Assembly: GCA_013153135.1 (NCBI GenBank) | Contig: JAADFA010000074.1 | Coordinates: 1-13,337 of the forward strand | DNA length: 13,337 nucleotides | DNA from: Chloroflexota bacterium | GTDB taxonomy: Bacteria > Chloroflexota > Anaerolineae > Anaerolineales > DRMV01 | Reading direction: 5' to 3' | Part shown: in pieces, positions 7,092-13,337 of the stretch | Position numbering within the stretch: the first letter of the stretch is position 1 | How the letters are laid out: every line of letters starts with the position of its first letter | Made by a program: the position numbers and the translations under genes | The notes under the pieces: model-generated | Database searches by the model: none | What the model saw: the letters and a program-made list of their open reading frames with translations, nothing else | Told to the model about the DNA's origin: nothing

Positions 7092-8150
7092 TCAGATGCT
7101 CAGGGCCCAGAACGCGACGGCCATCATAAGGGACGCGGCGGCTGCGGTTACGCTCAGTGCGAGGCCCATCGCGGGCTTGTGCCACGCTCGCCAGGCATAA
7201 AAAGCCAAGCCCGATTCCACGCCCAAGAAAAGGAAATGCGCGGCCAGGGTCATTTGCAGCTGCAGGTTGGGTGGACGCGCACCGATAAACCAGAATCCCA
7301 AAGGGACAAGGGCTGCAGCCCAGGCGATGGCCAATAGCCCCCAGCCCCACAGCGCGGGGGATGCGCGCGTAGCAGGTTCCGTGTCGGCTGGTGGCTCCGC
7401 TTCGGGCGCGGGGGCTTCAGCCTGGGTAGATTCAGGTAAGGGGGTCATTTCAGTCGCAGCAGGCGCGGTCGTCTCAGCCACTGTCGTCGTATCGGCGGTA
7501 GGCAGTGAGGTTGGGGCTTGAGCAGGCAGTGCGGAATTGGCTTGAGATTCAGCCTCGGTCGCGTCGAGGGCTGACGTCATAGGGGATGGGGACGGCATCG
7601 TCACGTCCTGGGCTGCCGTGGGTTCGGCGAAACGCGCGCGCAGTTGTTCCAACAAGTCCGCAGGCCGCGCGGGGGTGAGCACGAAGAAGGTGCCATCGTC
7701 GGTTTCGATAATCACGTACGGAGCCGAAGCCACCGCGTAAAACGCCCAACGGCGCCCCGTGGCTTCGTCGTCTAACAGGCCAATATGCAGGCCCCAACTG
7801 CCAGCTGGCGCACGCGGGAGGGAGATTTCGCGCGCGGCAAGATGAGCCTCGAGCCCGGCCCATACGATGCGTGCTAACGCGATCTGGGCCTGGGCATTGG
7901 GCCCGCGCAGCACCAGGGCCTGGGACGTCAACTGGTAAGATATCTGCCCCCAGATGTGCCATGCATACACGGCCCAAGGCAGGCCAAACGCAGCCACCAA
8001 CGCGACCGCGAGCCAGGGCCACGGGCCCGCGCGCCACGCGAGCCAGAGGCTTACAACCAAGACCGCCGCGGCCAACACGATCAACGCGAGATAGAAACCG
8101 CGACGGCCGCGAGGAGGCGTTGTGATATATGCAACTTCCTCGGATGACAT
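7092..8150 (-). CDS. Membrane protein with a bacterial PH-like domain
   Basis: The function is not known. The 352-residue protein has two N-terminal membrane segments (about 18-38 and 43-65), then a region of about 68-175 that reads like a bacterial pleckstrin-homology domain: YQLTSQALVLR, a second strand block, then a FYAV strand, YVIIETDDGTFFVLTP and a final helix PADLLEQLRARF. The closest family I can name is the bPH_5 type, on pattern alone. A disordered linker rich in Ala, Thr, Pro and Glu follows (176-263), then three more membrane segments (about 267-289, 298-320, 327-350). The topology puts the PH-like domain and linker on one face of the membrane. ATG at 8150 lies three bases after the HNH gene stop. 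A modest GAGGG is ten bases upstream, so translation is probably coupled. It is the last gene of a three-gene run from 9628. Confidence 0.8.
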   Translation of the reverse strand: MSSEEVAYITTPPRGRRGFYLALIVLAAAVLVVSLWLAWRAGPWPWLAVALVAAFGLPWAVYAWHIWGQISYQLTSQALVLRGPNAQAQIALARIVWAGLEAHLAAREISLPRAPAGSWGLHIGLLDDEATGRRWAFYAVASAPYVIIETDDGTFFVLTPARPADLLEQLRARFAEPTAAQDVTMPSPSPMTSALDATEAESQANSALPAQAPTSLPTADTTTVAETTAPAATEMTPLPESTQAEAPAPEAEPPADTEPATRASPALWGWGLLAIAWAAALVPLGFWFIGARPPNLQLQMTLAAHFLFLGVESGLAFYAWRAWHKPAMGLALSVTAAAASLMMAVAFWALSI

Positions 8151-8153
8151 GGG

Positions 8154-8651
8154 TTACCAGCCCTCAAGGAACGGGCGCCATTCCGCATGATCCACGAGAT
8201 AACGCTGGAAACGATAAAGCGCGCTTTGAGGCGGTGGACCCGGCGGTCGCAACAAGGGCATTCCTGCCTCTTCAGGCGTTCGATCACCCTTACGTTGGTT
8301 GCACGCAGCGCATGCAGTCACCAGGTTCTCCCACGAGAACGTGCCCCCACGATGGCGGGGGATGACGTGGTCCAGGGTAAGCTTGCCGCCTTGACGGCCA
8401 CAGTATTGACACGTGTAGTTATCGCGGCGGAAAATCTCCCGCTTGGTCAACGGGATGGTAGGCCGTGGACGATGGACGTAATACGTCAACCGAATGACCG
8501 AGGGCAGGGGAATGGTCCCTTGGGCCGCGCGTAGCACGCCACGGCCGTTAAGCACCATGCGCGCTTTTCCTACCAAAAGCAAACCAACAGCCCGCCTGGC
8601 CGTGCACACGCCCAGGGGTTCGTAGTTCAAATTCAGGACCAAAACAGGCAA
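8154..8651 (-). CDS. HNH endonuclease-fold protein
   Basis: The product belongs to the widespread HNH proteins that open with VLVLNxxYEPL and carry a zinc-ribbon HNH fold, probably for DNA binding or cutting; no cellular role is established that I know of. From the TTG at 8651 the protein has 165 residues: PVLVLNLNYEPL at the start, an alpha/beta stretch, then C81xxC84, LTLDH with D94-H95, GG, WENLV with N109, C114xxC117-N118, and KGDRTPEEAGM. The two CxxC pairs should bind a structural zinc, and H95, N109 and N118 occupy the HNH positions. The start is uncertain. The first ATG is at 8822, 121 bases inside the upstream gene and in non-conserved sequence. TTG at 8651 fits the family's N-terminus and has GGAG 11 bases upstream, while the best Shine-Dalgarno lies farther away. 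It ends three bases before the PH-like gene. Confidence 0.85.
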   Translation of the reverse strand: MPVLVLNLNYEPLGVCTARRAVGLLLVGKARMVLNGRGVLRAAQGTIPLPSVIRLTYYVHRPRPTIPLTKREIFRRDNYTCQYCGRQGGKLTLDHVIPRHRGGTFSWENLVTACAACNQRKGDRTPEEAGMPLLRPPGPPPQSALYRFQRYLVDHAEWRPFLEGW

Positions 8652-8688
8652 GTCAACGGCTACTCCATGTACGCGTCCGAAGGTCGTG

Positions 8689-8696
8689 CCTCCTTT
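8689..8696 (-). promoter_or_regulatory. Strong Shine-Dalgarno without a matching in-frame start
   Basis: AAAGGAGG on the minus strand, just after the stop of the upstream membrane gene. No ATG, GTG or TTG follows it at normal spacing. The nearest in-frame start for the HNH protein is TTG at 8651, 37 bases on. A nine-base mini-frame (ATG GAG TAG, 8668-8660) lies between. Confidence 0.5.
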
Positions 8697-8701
8697 CTCA
8701 A

Positions 8702-9628
8702 TCAGGATGCATTTGACGAGTCCAAAGGCGAACTCCCATTGTCTTGGCTGCTCAAACCAATAGCCCGCAGGATACGTCGCACCATATTGTACACGACATT
8801 TTGCTGGAACCCCATGACCCATGCGAGCGCGAACACGCCCAGGGCGGAACGAATGGTGATATCTTCAGCCGGAATCATCGAGAGCAAGCCGGCCATTACT
8901 GCGGCGAAGGCGAACGCGCCCAAAGCCATGCCTTGCAAGGGACTGGCCAGGTACCAAAGCAGGTGGTCCCGGTCAAAATCGCGCTGAACCGCGATGTGAC
9001 GCCACAACGCGTACAAGGCGCCCGTCGCACCGCCCAAGCCGCCCCAGAGCACGCTGCGCAGACCAAGAATAAACCACGAAAGGCTATCCATACCCTGGCC
9101 TTCCGCGGTATATCCCAAACGACCTGCCCATTGCTCCAAAAAGCCCGGACCCAAGAGAATTAGACCGCCAGCGAGAATAAGCATCCAGATGACTTCGTAG
9201 CCAAACAGAAGCAGACCAATGCTGTTCGACCACTCGCGCACACGCTTTTGATATTCCAGCTGATACGCGACCTCGTTCAACATGCGTTCGGCTTCTTCAT
9301 AATTCTCAAAGCCTTCGCTCAGGGCGTTGCGCGCGTTCAAAATGATGTCAAGCAAGCGCATTGCTGTTTGCTTATCATGCACTTCACGCAATACGCGGCG
9401 TTGAAGCGCATCGGCCTGTCCCCACAGATTTTGCACGCGCTTGCGGGTCACCAGAGCCAAGGCTTCAGCGCTTGGCCCTTCATCCCACCCAATGGGCTCC
9501 AGGGCCTGCATGCCTCGGTCCGCTTGAGGCGGAGGAGGCTCGGTCGGCGCCACGTCTTCCGGTGGCAGGGGCAGCATGTCGCCCTGCTCCGATGTTTCAG
9601 GAGGAGGTACACGGGTTTCATCAGCCAT
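8702..9628 (-). CDS. Four-helix membrane protein with cytosolic coiled coil, unknown function
   Basis: I do not recognise a family. The 308-residue protein begins with a Pro/Glu-rich, probably disordered segment (1-55). A charged helical stretch follows (about 55-133, RKRVQNLWGQADALQRRVLR onward) that may form a coiled coil. Four likely membrane helices come next (about 137-160, 184-208, 226-252, 261-278), then a polar tail rich in Ser and Asn. There is no signal peptide and no catalytic motif; the glycine-rich GGLGGATGALYALW within the second helix is the most distinctive sequence. ATG at 9628 follows GGAG at 9637-9640 with an eight-base spacer. It is the first gene of a three-gene minus-strand run (this gene, HNH, PH-like protein) and is divergent from the acyltransferase gene across a 151-base control region. 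It could be a membrane anchor or a transport accessory, but nothing decides this. Confidence 0.78.
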   Translation of the reverse strand: MADETRVPPPETSEQGDMLPLPPEDVAPTEPPPPQADRGMQALEPIGWDEGPSAEALALVTRKRVQNLWGQADALQRRVLREVHDKQTAMRLLDIILNARNALSEGFENYEEAERMLNEVAYQLEYQKRVREWSNSIGLLLFGYEVIWMLILAGGLILLGPGFLEQWAGRLGYTAEGQGMDSLSWFILGLRSVLWGGLGGATGALYALWRHIAVQRDFDRDHLLWYLASPLQGMALGAFAFAAVMAGLLSMIPAEDITIRSALGVFALAWVMGFQQNVVYNMVRRILRAIGLSSQDNGSSPLDSSNAS

Positions 9629-9779
9629 CGATCGAACTCCAAGCGGGAGATACCAGGGCCTCAGTGGTCGCGAGGCGGGGCTTTGGCATGTATGATACCA
9701 TGGCTTATCCGTGGCTGAGTATAATACCTACCACCCGAACGGCTTCTCGCAATGGAGCCGTGGATGAGGAGGTCGATGG
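9629..9779. promoter_or_regulatory. Divergent intergenic control region with two GTATNATACC elements
   Basis: This gap separates the minus-strand gene at 9628 from the plus-strand acyltransferase at 9780, so it should hold promoters for both. On the plus strand TATAAT (9720-9725) is a perfect -10 hexamer, though no good -35 stands 16-18 bases before it. The same stretch reads TATACT on the minus strand, and TATCAT lies at 9692-9697 minus. Two near-identical elements, GTATGATACC (9690-9699) and GTATAATACC (9719-9728), start 29 bases apart, each with a palindromic GTATNATAC core. They may be operator sites or duplicated -10 boxes. Confidence 0.45.
9766..9773 (+). promoter_or_regulatory. Ribosome binding site of the acyltransferase gene
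   Basis: GAGGAGGT, six bases before ATG 9780. A second, out-of-frame ATG at 9776 stands only two bases after it. That one opens a 20-codon frame ending at TGA 9836-9838 and is too close to the site to be favoured. Confidence 0.6.
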
Positions 9780-9791
9780 ATGAAATCCATC
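9775..9791 (+). repeat. Inverted repeat enclosing the plsC start codon
   Basis: GATGGAT (9775-9781), loop GAA, ATCCATC (9785-9791): a perfect seven-base stem with a three-base loop. It holds the ATG of the acyltransferase gene at 9780-9782. In mRNA it could mask the start while leaving the Shine-Dalgarno free. It is short enough to be chance. Confidence 0.5.
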
Positions 9792-10544
9792 TCGGTTGCC
9801 GCGCCTTGGGCCATGCCCCGCCGCGCGCATGCATATGACCCCCGGCGTTACCACTTCTGGCGCCGATGGGTGCTCAAACCCGCGCTGGATTGGTTAGGCA
9901 TGACCTTGTTCGCCCGCCTGGGCGACGTCCAGGGGTTGGAACACGTTCCCCAGCAGGGGCCAGTGCTCATGTACTATAACCACATCGCGTTTGTAGATCC
10001 CCTGGTGATTTTGCATGTGCTGCCGCGCATTGATGTTACACCGTTGGCCAAAGTAGAGGCATTTCATTACCCGGTCATTGGCATCTTCCCACGGATGTGG
10101 GGAGCGATCCCTGTGCATCGCGGGGAGGTCGATCGATTTGCCATCAAAGCTACGCTACGCGCGCTCGCGCGGGAGGAAATCGTACTTATCGCGCCCGAAG
10201 GAACGCGCAGTCCCCAGCTCCTGCGAGCCAAGCCTGGTTTGGCCTACTTCGCCGCCCGCGCGCGAGTTCCGCTGCTCCCCGTTGCGGTGGAAGGTACGGA
10301 GGGATATCCCACATGGCCCCTGGCACGACGCTGGTGGCAGGATCCAAAAGCCCAAGTGCGCTTTGGGCGCCCCTTCTGGCTGCACGGGCCCGAACGCCCC
10401 GACGCAGAGGCTCTGCAACGCATGACGGATGAGGCCATGGTCATCTTAGCGCAAATGCTGCCACCGCGCCGTCGCGGGGCCTATGCCGACGCGAGCTTGG
10501 ACTTCCGCTACGCGCGCTGGGATGGCCCACCGCCATGGGCCTGA
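9780..10544 (+). CDS. plsC: PlsC-type 1-acylglycerol-3-phosphate acyltransferase
   Basis: A membrane-associated acyltransferase that would transfer an acyl chain to lysophosphatidic acid to give phosphatidic acid, the precursor of bacterial phospholipids. All four family blocks are present in order in 254 residues: NHxxxxD as N67-H68 to D73 (NHIAFVDP), GAIPVHRGEVDR around 108-119, the substrate-binding APEGTRS at 138-144, and VPLLPVAVEG at 163-172. Length is normal. An Arg/Trp-rich N-terminal segment (about 22-48) probably lies on the membrane. ATG at 9780 follows GAGGAGGT and sits in a small hairpin. The gene is divergent from the minus-strand trio. Its stop lies within the likely promoter of the next gene. 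Acyl-donor and acceptor preference cannot be read from the sequence, so a related lysophospholipid acyltransferase remains possible. Confidence 0.88.
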   Translation: MKSISVAAPWAMPRRAHAYDPRRYHFWRRWVLKPALDWLGMTLFARLGDVQGLEHVPQQGPVLMYYNHIAFVDPLVILHVLPRIDVTPLAKVEAFHYPVIGIFPRMWGAIPVHRGEVDRFAIKATLRALAREEIVLIAPEGTRSPQLLRAKPGLAYFAARARVPLLPVAVEGTEGYPTWPLARRWWQDPKAQVRFGRPFWLHGPERPDAEALQRMTDEAMVILAQMLPPRRRGAYADASLDFRYARWDGPPPWA

Positions 10545-10570
10545 CGCGCGCTTGCCCACGCGGCTATAAT
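10541..10570 (+). promoter_or_regulatory. Probable sigma-70 promoter of the YqeY-like gene
   Basis: -10 is a perfect TATAAT (10565-10570); -35 is CTGACG (10541-10546, four of six consensus bases), with an 18-base spacer. The -35 overlaps the TGA stop of the acyltransferase gene. The leader to ATG 10615 would be about 37 bases and holds the Shine-Dalgarno GAGGAG at 10603-10608. Confidence 0.55.
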
Positions 10571-10614
10571 AAGGAAAACGATCATGTCGGTCTCAGGACC
10601 GCGAGGAGTTCAAC

Positions 10615-11064
10615 ATGAATACGAAGGAACGCTTGCAACAGGCCTTGAAAGCCGCGTTGCGCGCCAAGGATGAGCGTCGGAAGGCGACATTGCGCACTGC
10701 ATTGGCCGAGATCAAGAACGCGGAAGTGGAGCGTGGTCGTGCTTTGACCGAGGACGAAGTCATCGCGGTGCTGCGGAAGCAGATAAAAATGCGTCGGGAG
10801 ACCTTGGAGGCCGCGGAGCGAGCCGGTCGCGAGGACCGCGCGCAAGAAGCGCGAGAAGCCATCGCGATTTTAGAGGCCTTTTTGCCGCAGCCGCTCAGCT
10901 CCGAGGAACTTGAAGCGCTTGCACAACAAGTTATCGAGGAGGTCGGTGCTCAGTCCCCCCGTGATATGGGGAAAGTCATGCGCGAGCTCATGCCCCGATT
11001 GCAAGGACGTGCTTCGGGCAGTGAGGCCAGTCAGGTGGTCCGCCGACTTCTCCAATCCCGTTAG
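10615..11064 (+). CDS. yqeY: GatB/YqeY domain-containing protein
   Basis: The 149-residue protein is the stand-alone form of the tail domain found in the GatB subunit of glutamyl-tRNA amidotransferase. The physiological role of YqeY proteins is unsettled; tRNA binding is inferred from the GatB relationship. Diagnostic sequence includes the N-terminal helix MNTKERLQQALKAALRAKD, TLRTALAEIKNAEVERG (about 25-41), LTEDEVIAVLRKQIKMRRE, AILEAFLPQPLS (84-95) and the C-terminal SPRDMGKVMRELMPRLQGRA followed by a short helix. Length is typical for the family. ATG at 10615 has GAGGAG six bases upstream, after a good promoter with TATAAT at 10565-10570. The next gene begins 15 bases after its stop, so the two are probably co-transcribed. 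Confidence 0.93.
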   Translation: MNTKERLQQALKAALRAKDERRKATLRTALAEIKNAEVERGRALTEDEVIAVLRKQIKMRRETLEAAERAGREDRAQEAREAIAILEAFLPQPLSSEELEALAQQVIEEVGAQSPRDMGKVMRELMPRLQGRASGSEASQVVRRLLQSR

Positions 11065-11079
11065 CTGATACGTCAGCCG

Positions 11080-13194
11080 ATGATGCTTGCAGTGCATTCC
11101 CCACGCCCCTGGCGGGCTTTTACCCGGCAGGGGCTTTGGCTCATGGCCTGGTGGGGCGCGGTATGGCTCTTGCTCGTCCGCGTGGGGCCATTGCGCGCGA
11201 CACCACCGCTACGCGTGGGCGACGTCGCGCCAACGGACATTCTCGCGCCGACCGCGTTGGAATATGTGAGTGAGGTGCTTACGCGACAACAACAGGAAGC
11301 CGCGGTAGCCGCGGTTGGGCGAGTATATGACCCATATAACCCCTACATTGGCCGCCAGCAAATTGAACGCCTGCAGGCCGCGCTGGCTTATATCGACGCG
11401 GTGCGCCAAGACCCGTATACCCCCCTAGAGCAAAAGATTCAGGACCTGTTGCGCATGGATCCAGTCCAGCTCACGCCGAGCCAAGCCCGGCGTCTACTCC
11501 GGCTCTCAGATGAAGCGTGGTTGCGGGTACGGCAACAAGCGGTTCAGGTGCTGGCCCAGGTCATGCAAGAGCCCATCCGCGACGACTACGTGGATAACGC
11601 GCGCCTTACCATTCCCGCACGGCTACCGCTGGATCTGCCGCCCGATCTGGCGGACTTGGTCGTCACCTTGGCTTCGGCTTACGTCGCGCCCAATGTGCGC
11701 TATAACCCGCAACGCACTGCACAGGCGCAAGCCCAAGCGCGCGCGAACGTCACGCCCGTCGTGCGCACGTTCCGCGCGGGCGAGATCATTGTCCCCCGGG
11801 GCAAGGTGCTCGACGAAGCCGATATTGAAGCCCTGGAAAAGTTCGGTCTCTTGAAACAACGTTCGGTCTGGCAGGTTGCCTTGGCCAGTGCAAGCCTGAC
11901 CGCGACCCTGGGGGGCTTGAGCGCGTTGTACGTGTTCGCCACCCGCTGGAACCCCAGCCTTCGAGAACAGCTCACGCTCAGCGTGACCTTTGTAGGCCTG
12001 ATGGCCTTTGCGCGAGTCATCTTGCCTGGTCAGGCAGTGTTACCCTATCTTTATCCCTTCGCATTGTATGGTTTGCTGGTTGCACTGCTTTGGGGTACAG
12101 AGCGAGGGCTCTTGTTTAGCGGGTTATTCAGCCTGGCAAGTTTGTACGGCTTTCCGCGCGGGCTAGAACTAACCGCATATCACGGCTTGGCCGCTTGGGC
12201 CGGTCTGCTCGCACTCGGCCGCGGGGAGCGCTTGAGCGCCTTCATGCGGACAGGCCTAACCATGGCCGGGGTGCAAAGCTTAGCTTTGCTAGCCTTCCGC
12301 ACGCTAGACCCCGTGGCCGATGGACAGCCGCTGGGGTTGCTTCTCCTCGCAGCCCTGTCCAGCAGCGGCGTGGCAACCAGTTTGGCTCTGCTCGCGTACA
12401 TTGGCCTCGCCCCCGCACTGGATCGCATTACCGCGTTCCACCTGCTCGACCTCGCGCGGCCCGATCATCCTCTGCTGCAGTATTTACTTCAACGCGCACC
12501 AGGGACGTATCAACACAGCCTTTTGGTCGCGAATCTGGCCGAACAGGCCGCGGAACGCATCGACGCAGACCCCCTCCTTACACGCGTCGGCGCGCTGTAC
12601 CACGACGTGGGCAAAGCCGAACGCCCCTTGTTTTTCATCGAAAACCGGCCGCCCGGGATGCCTGACCCACACCAAAACCTCACACCGCAAGAAAGCTCGG
12701 CTATTATCCGCGCCCACGTAACCGATGGTTTACGCCTCGCACGGCAACACCGGCTTCCAAAACGCCTTCAGGATTTCATTGCAGAACATCACGGCACGAC
12801 CATCACACGCTATCAATATGCTCAGGCTCTCAAGCAGGCCAAGGACCCGTCCGAGGTCAATCCAGATGAGTTCCGATACCCCGGACCTAAACCACGCTCA
12901 AAAGAAACGGCCATCTTAATGCTCGCGGACGGCTGCGAGGCCCGCGCACGCGCCGAACGCCCCGATTCGATTGACGCTATCCGCGCGCTAGTTCACGACC
13001 AAATTCAACGCCGGGTACAAGAGGGCCAATTGGACGACGCACCGCTTACTTTGCAGGACTTGCAAATTATTGAGGAGGCTTTTGTCGATGTTCTCCAGGG
13101 CATGTACCACCAGCGCATCGATTATCCCAAAATTCCACCCCGCTCAGGCGAAGGGAGCTCCACGGATGAACGCGGAGAGCAAAACCGCGGATGA
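11080..13194 (+). CDS. pgpH: 7TM-HD phosphodiesterase, PgpH/YqfF-like (probable c-di-AMP hydrolase)
   Basis: By homology with PgpH this membrane enzyme should hydrolyse cyclic di-AMP to pApA, in response to a signal sensed outside the cell. Domain order in 704 residues: a membrane anchor (about 18-36); an extracytoplasmic 7TMR-HDED region (about 40-262) that opens with RVGDVAPTDILAPTALEYV; a block of about seven membrane helices (265-450); then a cytoplasmic HD domain. Metal-site candidates are H479 (YQHS), H508-D509 (YHDVGK), H546, H570-H571 (EHHGT) and D617 (LADGCEARARA). The PGPKPRSKETAI stretch typical of the family is present. The start is ATG ATG at 11080, without a recognisable Shine-Dalgarno, 15 bases after yqeY; coupling is likely. 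The last 18 or so residues (after DYPKIP) come from a repeat-bearing stretch and look unlike family sequence. The family is secure; the exact start and the substrate are inferred. Confidence 0.92.
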   Translation: MMLAVHSPRPWRAFTRQGLWLMAWWGAVWLLLVRVGPLRATPPLRVGDVAPTDILAPTALEYVSEVLTRQQQEAAVAAVGRVYDPYNPYIGRQQIERLQAALAYIDAVRQDPYTPLEQKIQDLLRMDPVQLTPSQARRLLRLSDEAWLRVRQQAVQVLAQVMQEPIRDDYVDNARLTIPARLPLDLPPDLADLVVTLASAYVAPNVRYNPQRTAQAQAQARANVTPVVRTFRAGEIIVPRGKVLDEADIEALEKFGLLKQRSVWQVALASASLTATLGGLSALYVFATRWNPSLREQLTLSVTFVGLMAFARVILPGQAVLPYLYPFALYGLLVALLWGTERGLLFSGLFSLASLYGFPRGLELTAYHGLAAWAGLLALGRGERLSAFMRTGLTMAGVQSLALLAFRTLDPVADGQPLGLLLLAALSSSGVATSLALLAYIGLAPALDRITAFHLLDLARPDHPLLQYLLQRAPGTYQHSLLVANLAEQAAERIDADPLLTRVGALYHDVGKAERPLFFIENRPPGMPDPHQNLTPQESSAIIRAHVTDGLRLARQHRLPKRLQDFIAEHHGTTITRYQYAQALKQAKDPSEVNPDEFRYPGPKPRSKETAILMLADGCEARARAERPDSIDAIRALVHDQIQRRVQEGQLDDAPLTLQDLQIIEEAFVDVLQGMYHQRIDYPKIPPRSGEGSSTDERGEQNRG

Positions 13195-13205
13195 ACACGG
13201 ATGGT
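13161..13205 (+). repeat. Degenerate 10-base tandem repeat across the 3' end of the 7TM-HD gene
   Basis: Decamers of the form CRCGGATGAA recur at 13161 (CACGGATGAA), 13171 (CGCGGAGAGC, decayed), 13186 (CGCGGATGAA) and 13196 (CACGGATGGT), with five bases inserted before the third. The 16-base blocks at 13161-13176 and 13186-13201 agree at 14 of 16 positions. The stop codon of the 7TM-HD gene (13192-13194) lies inside the third copy. Confidence 0.7.
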
Positions 13206-13337
13206 TTGGTGGTTTGAAGTTTGAAGTTGGAAGTTGGAAGTTGGAAGTTGGCATAAAGCGGGGAGCTGAGAGCAGGAAAGCAGGAAGCGTAGATTTTGGG
13301 CGAGATGAGTAGATGGATGTTAGAAGTTAGCGATTTG
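13195..13337. other. Non-coding, less GC-rich spacer at the right edge
   Basis: After the 7TM-HD stop I see no gene up to the window edge. The base composition shifts to purine-rich on the plus strand with visibly lower GC. It holds the end of the decamer repeat, a heptamer tandem repeat, and a doubled GCAGGAA motif at 13272-13287. No terminator hairpin with a T-run was found. Confidence 0.6.
13212..13253 (+). repeat. Heptanucleotide tandem repeat GTTKGAA, six units
   Basis: Six head-to-tail units: GTTTGAA twice, GTTGGAA three times, then a decayed GTTGGCA. They stand in the spacer downstream of the 7TM-HD gene. The frame that crosses them gives a repetitive peptide (FEVGSWKLEVG) typical of spurious translations of such repeats. 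Confidence 0.9.

Noticed and set aside
8652..8822. ATG at 8822 as the start of the HNH protein
   Set aside because: It lies 121 bases inside the upstream membrane gene, and the added residues have no family similarity; the family begins near VLVLNxxYEPL.
13070..13312. An 80-codon open frame across the 7TM-HD 3' end and the repeats
   Set aside because: Half is out of frame within a conserved gene and the rest is translated heptamer repeat, a common source of spurious predictions.
1..13337. CRISPR array, tRNA, rRNA, SRP RNA, transposase or phage genes
   Set aside because: Both strands were read for these and none was recognised; the repeats at the right edge are too short and unspaced for CRISPR.

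Overview
The window is a GC-rich (about 60% by eye) bacterial chromosome segment made mostly of housekeeping genes. A Chloroflexota bacterium, perhaps Anaerolineae-like and possibly thermophilic, fits best. This is inferred from the gene mix (a bacterial Elp3, a long 7TM-HD phosphodiesterase, a degenerate 'LPPxxR' helical-repeat protein) and the Arg/Ala/Leu-rich protein composition; no rRNA or other marker fixes the taxonomy. No tRNA, rRNA, CRISPR array, insertion sequence or prophage gene was seen. No gap between genes exceeds 300 bases.

Layout. At 1-299 (+) is the 3' end of an elp3-type tRNA wobble-uridine modification gene. It meets the next gene tail to tail with a 4-base overlap. From 9628 down to 296 everything is on the minus strand, in two probable transcription units. 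The upstream unit (9628 to 7092) holds three tightly packed genes: a four-helix membrane protein of unknown function, an HNH-nuclease-fold protein, and a membrane protein with a bacterial PH-like domain. After a 123-base gap with a possible promoter, the downstream unit (6968 to 296) runs oligoendopeptidase F (pepF), signal recognition particle GTPase (ffh), Holliday junction helicase motor (ruvB), and a 762-residue all-helical repeat protein of unknown function.

At 9629-9779 a divergent control region separates this block from a plus-strand group: a PlsC-type phospholipid acyltransferase, a GatB/YqeY-domain protein with its own likely promoter, and a PgpH/YqfF-like 7TM-HD cyclic-di-AMP phosphodiesterase. 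The last 143 bases (13195-13337) are non-coding, visibly less GC-rich, and carry two short tandem-repeat families. One of these runs into the 3' end of the phosphodiesterase gene.

Together the genes cover membrane protein insertion (Ffh), peptide turnover (PepF), recombination and repair (RuvB), lipid synthesis (PlsC), tRNA modification (Elp3) and second-messenger control (7TM-HD). I see no convincing complete novel defence or mobile system. The points most worth a second look are the unknown helical-repeat protein in the ffh-ruvB operon, the membrane/HNH/PH gene trio with its puzzling HNH start, the paired GTATNATACC elements and start-codon hairpin ahead of plsC, the polylysine tail of Ffh, and the repeats at the right edge.
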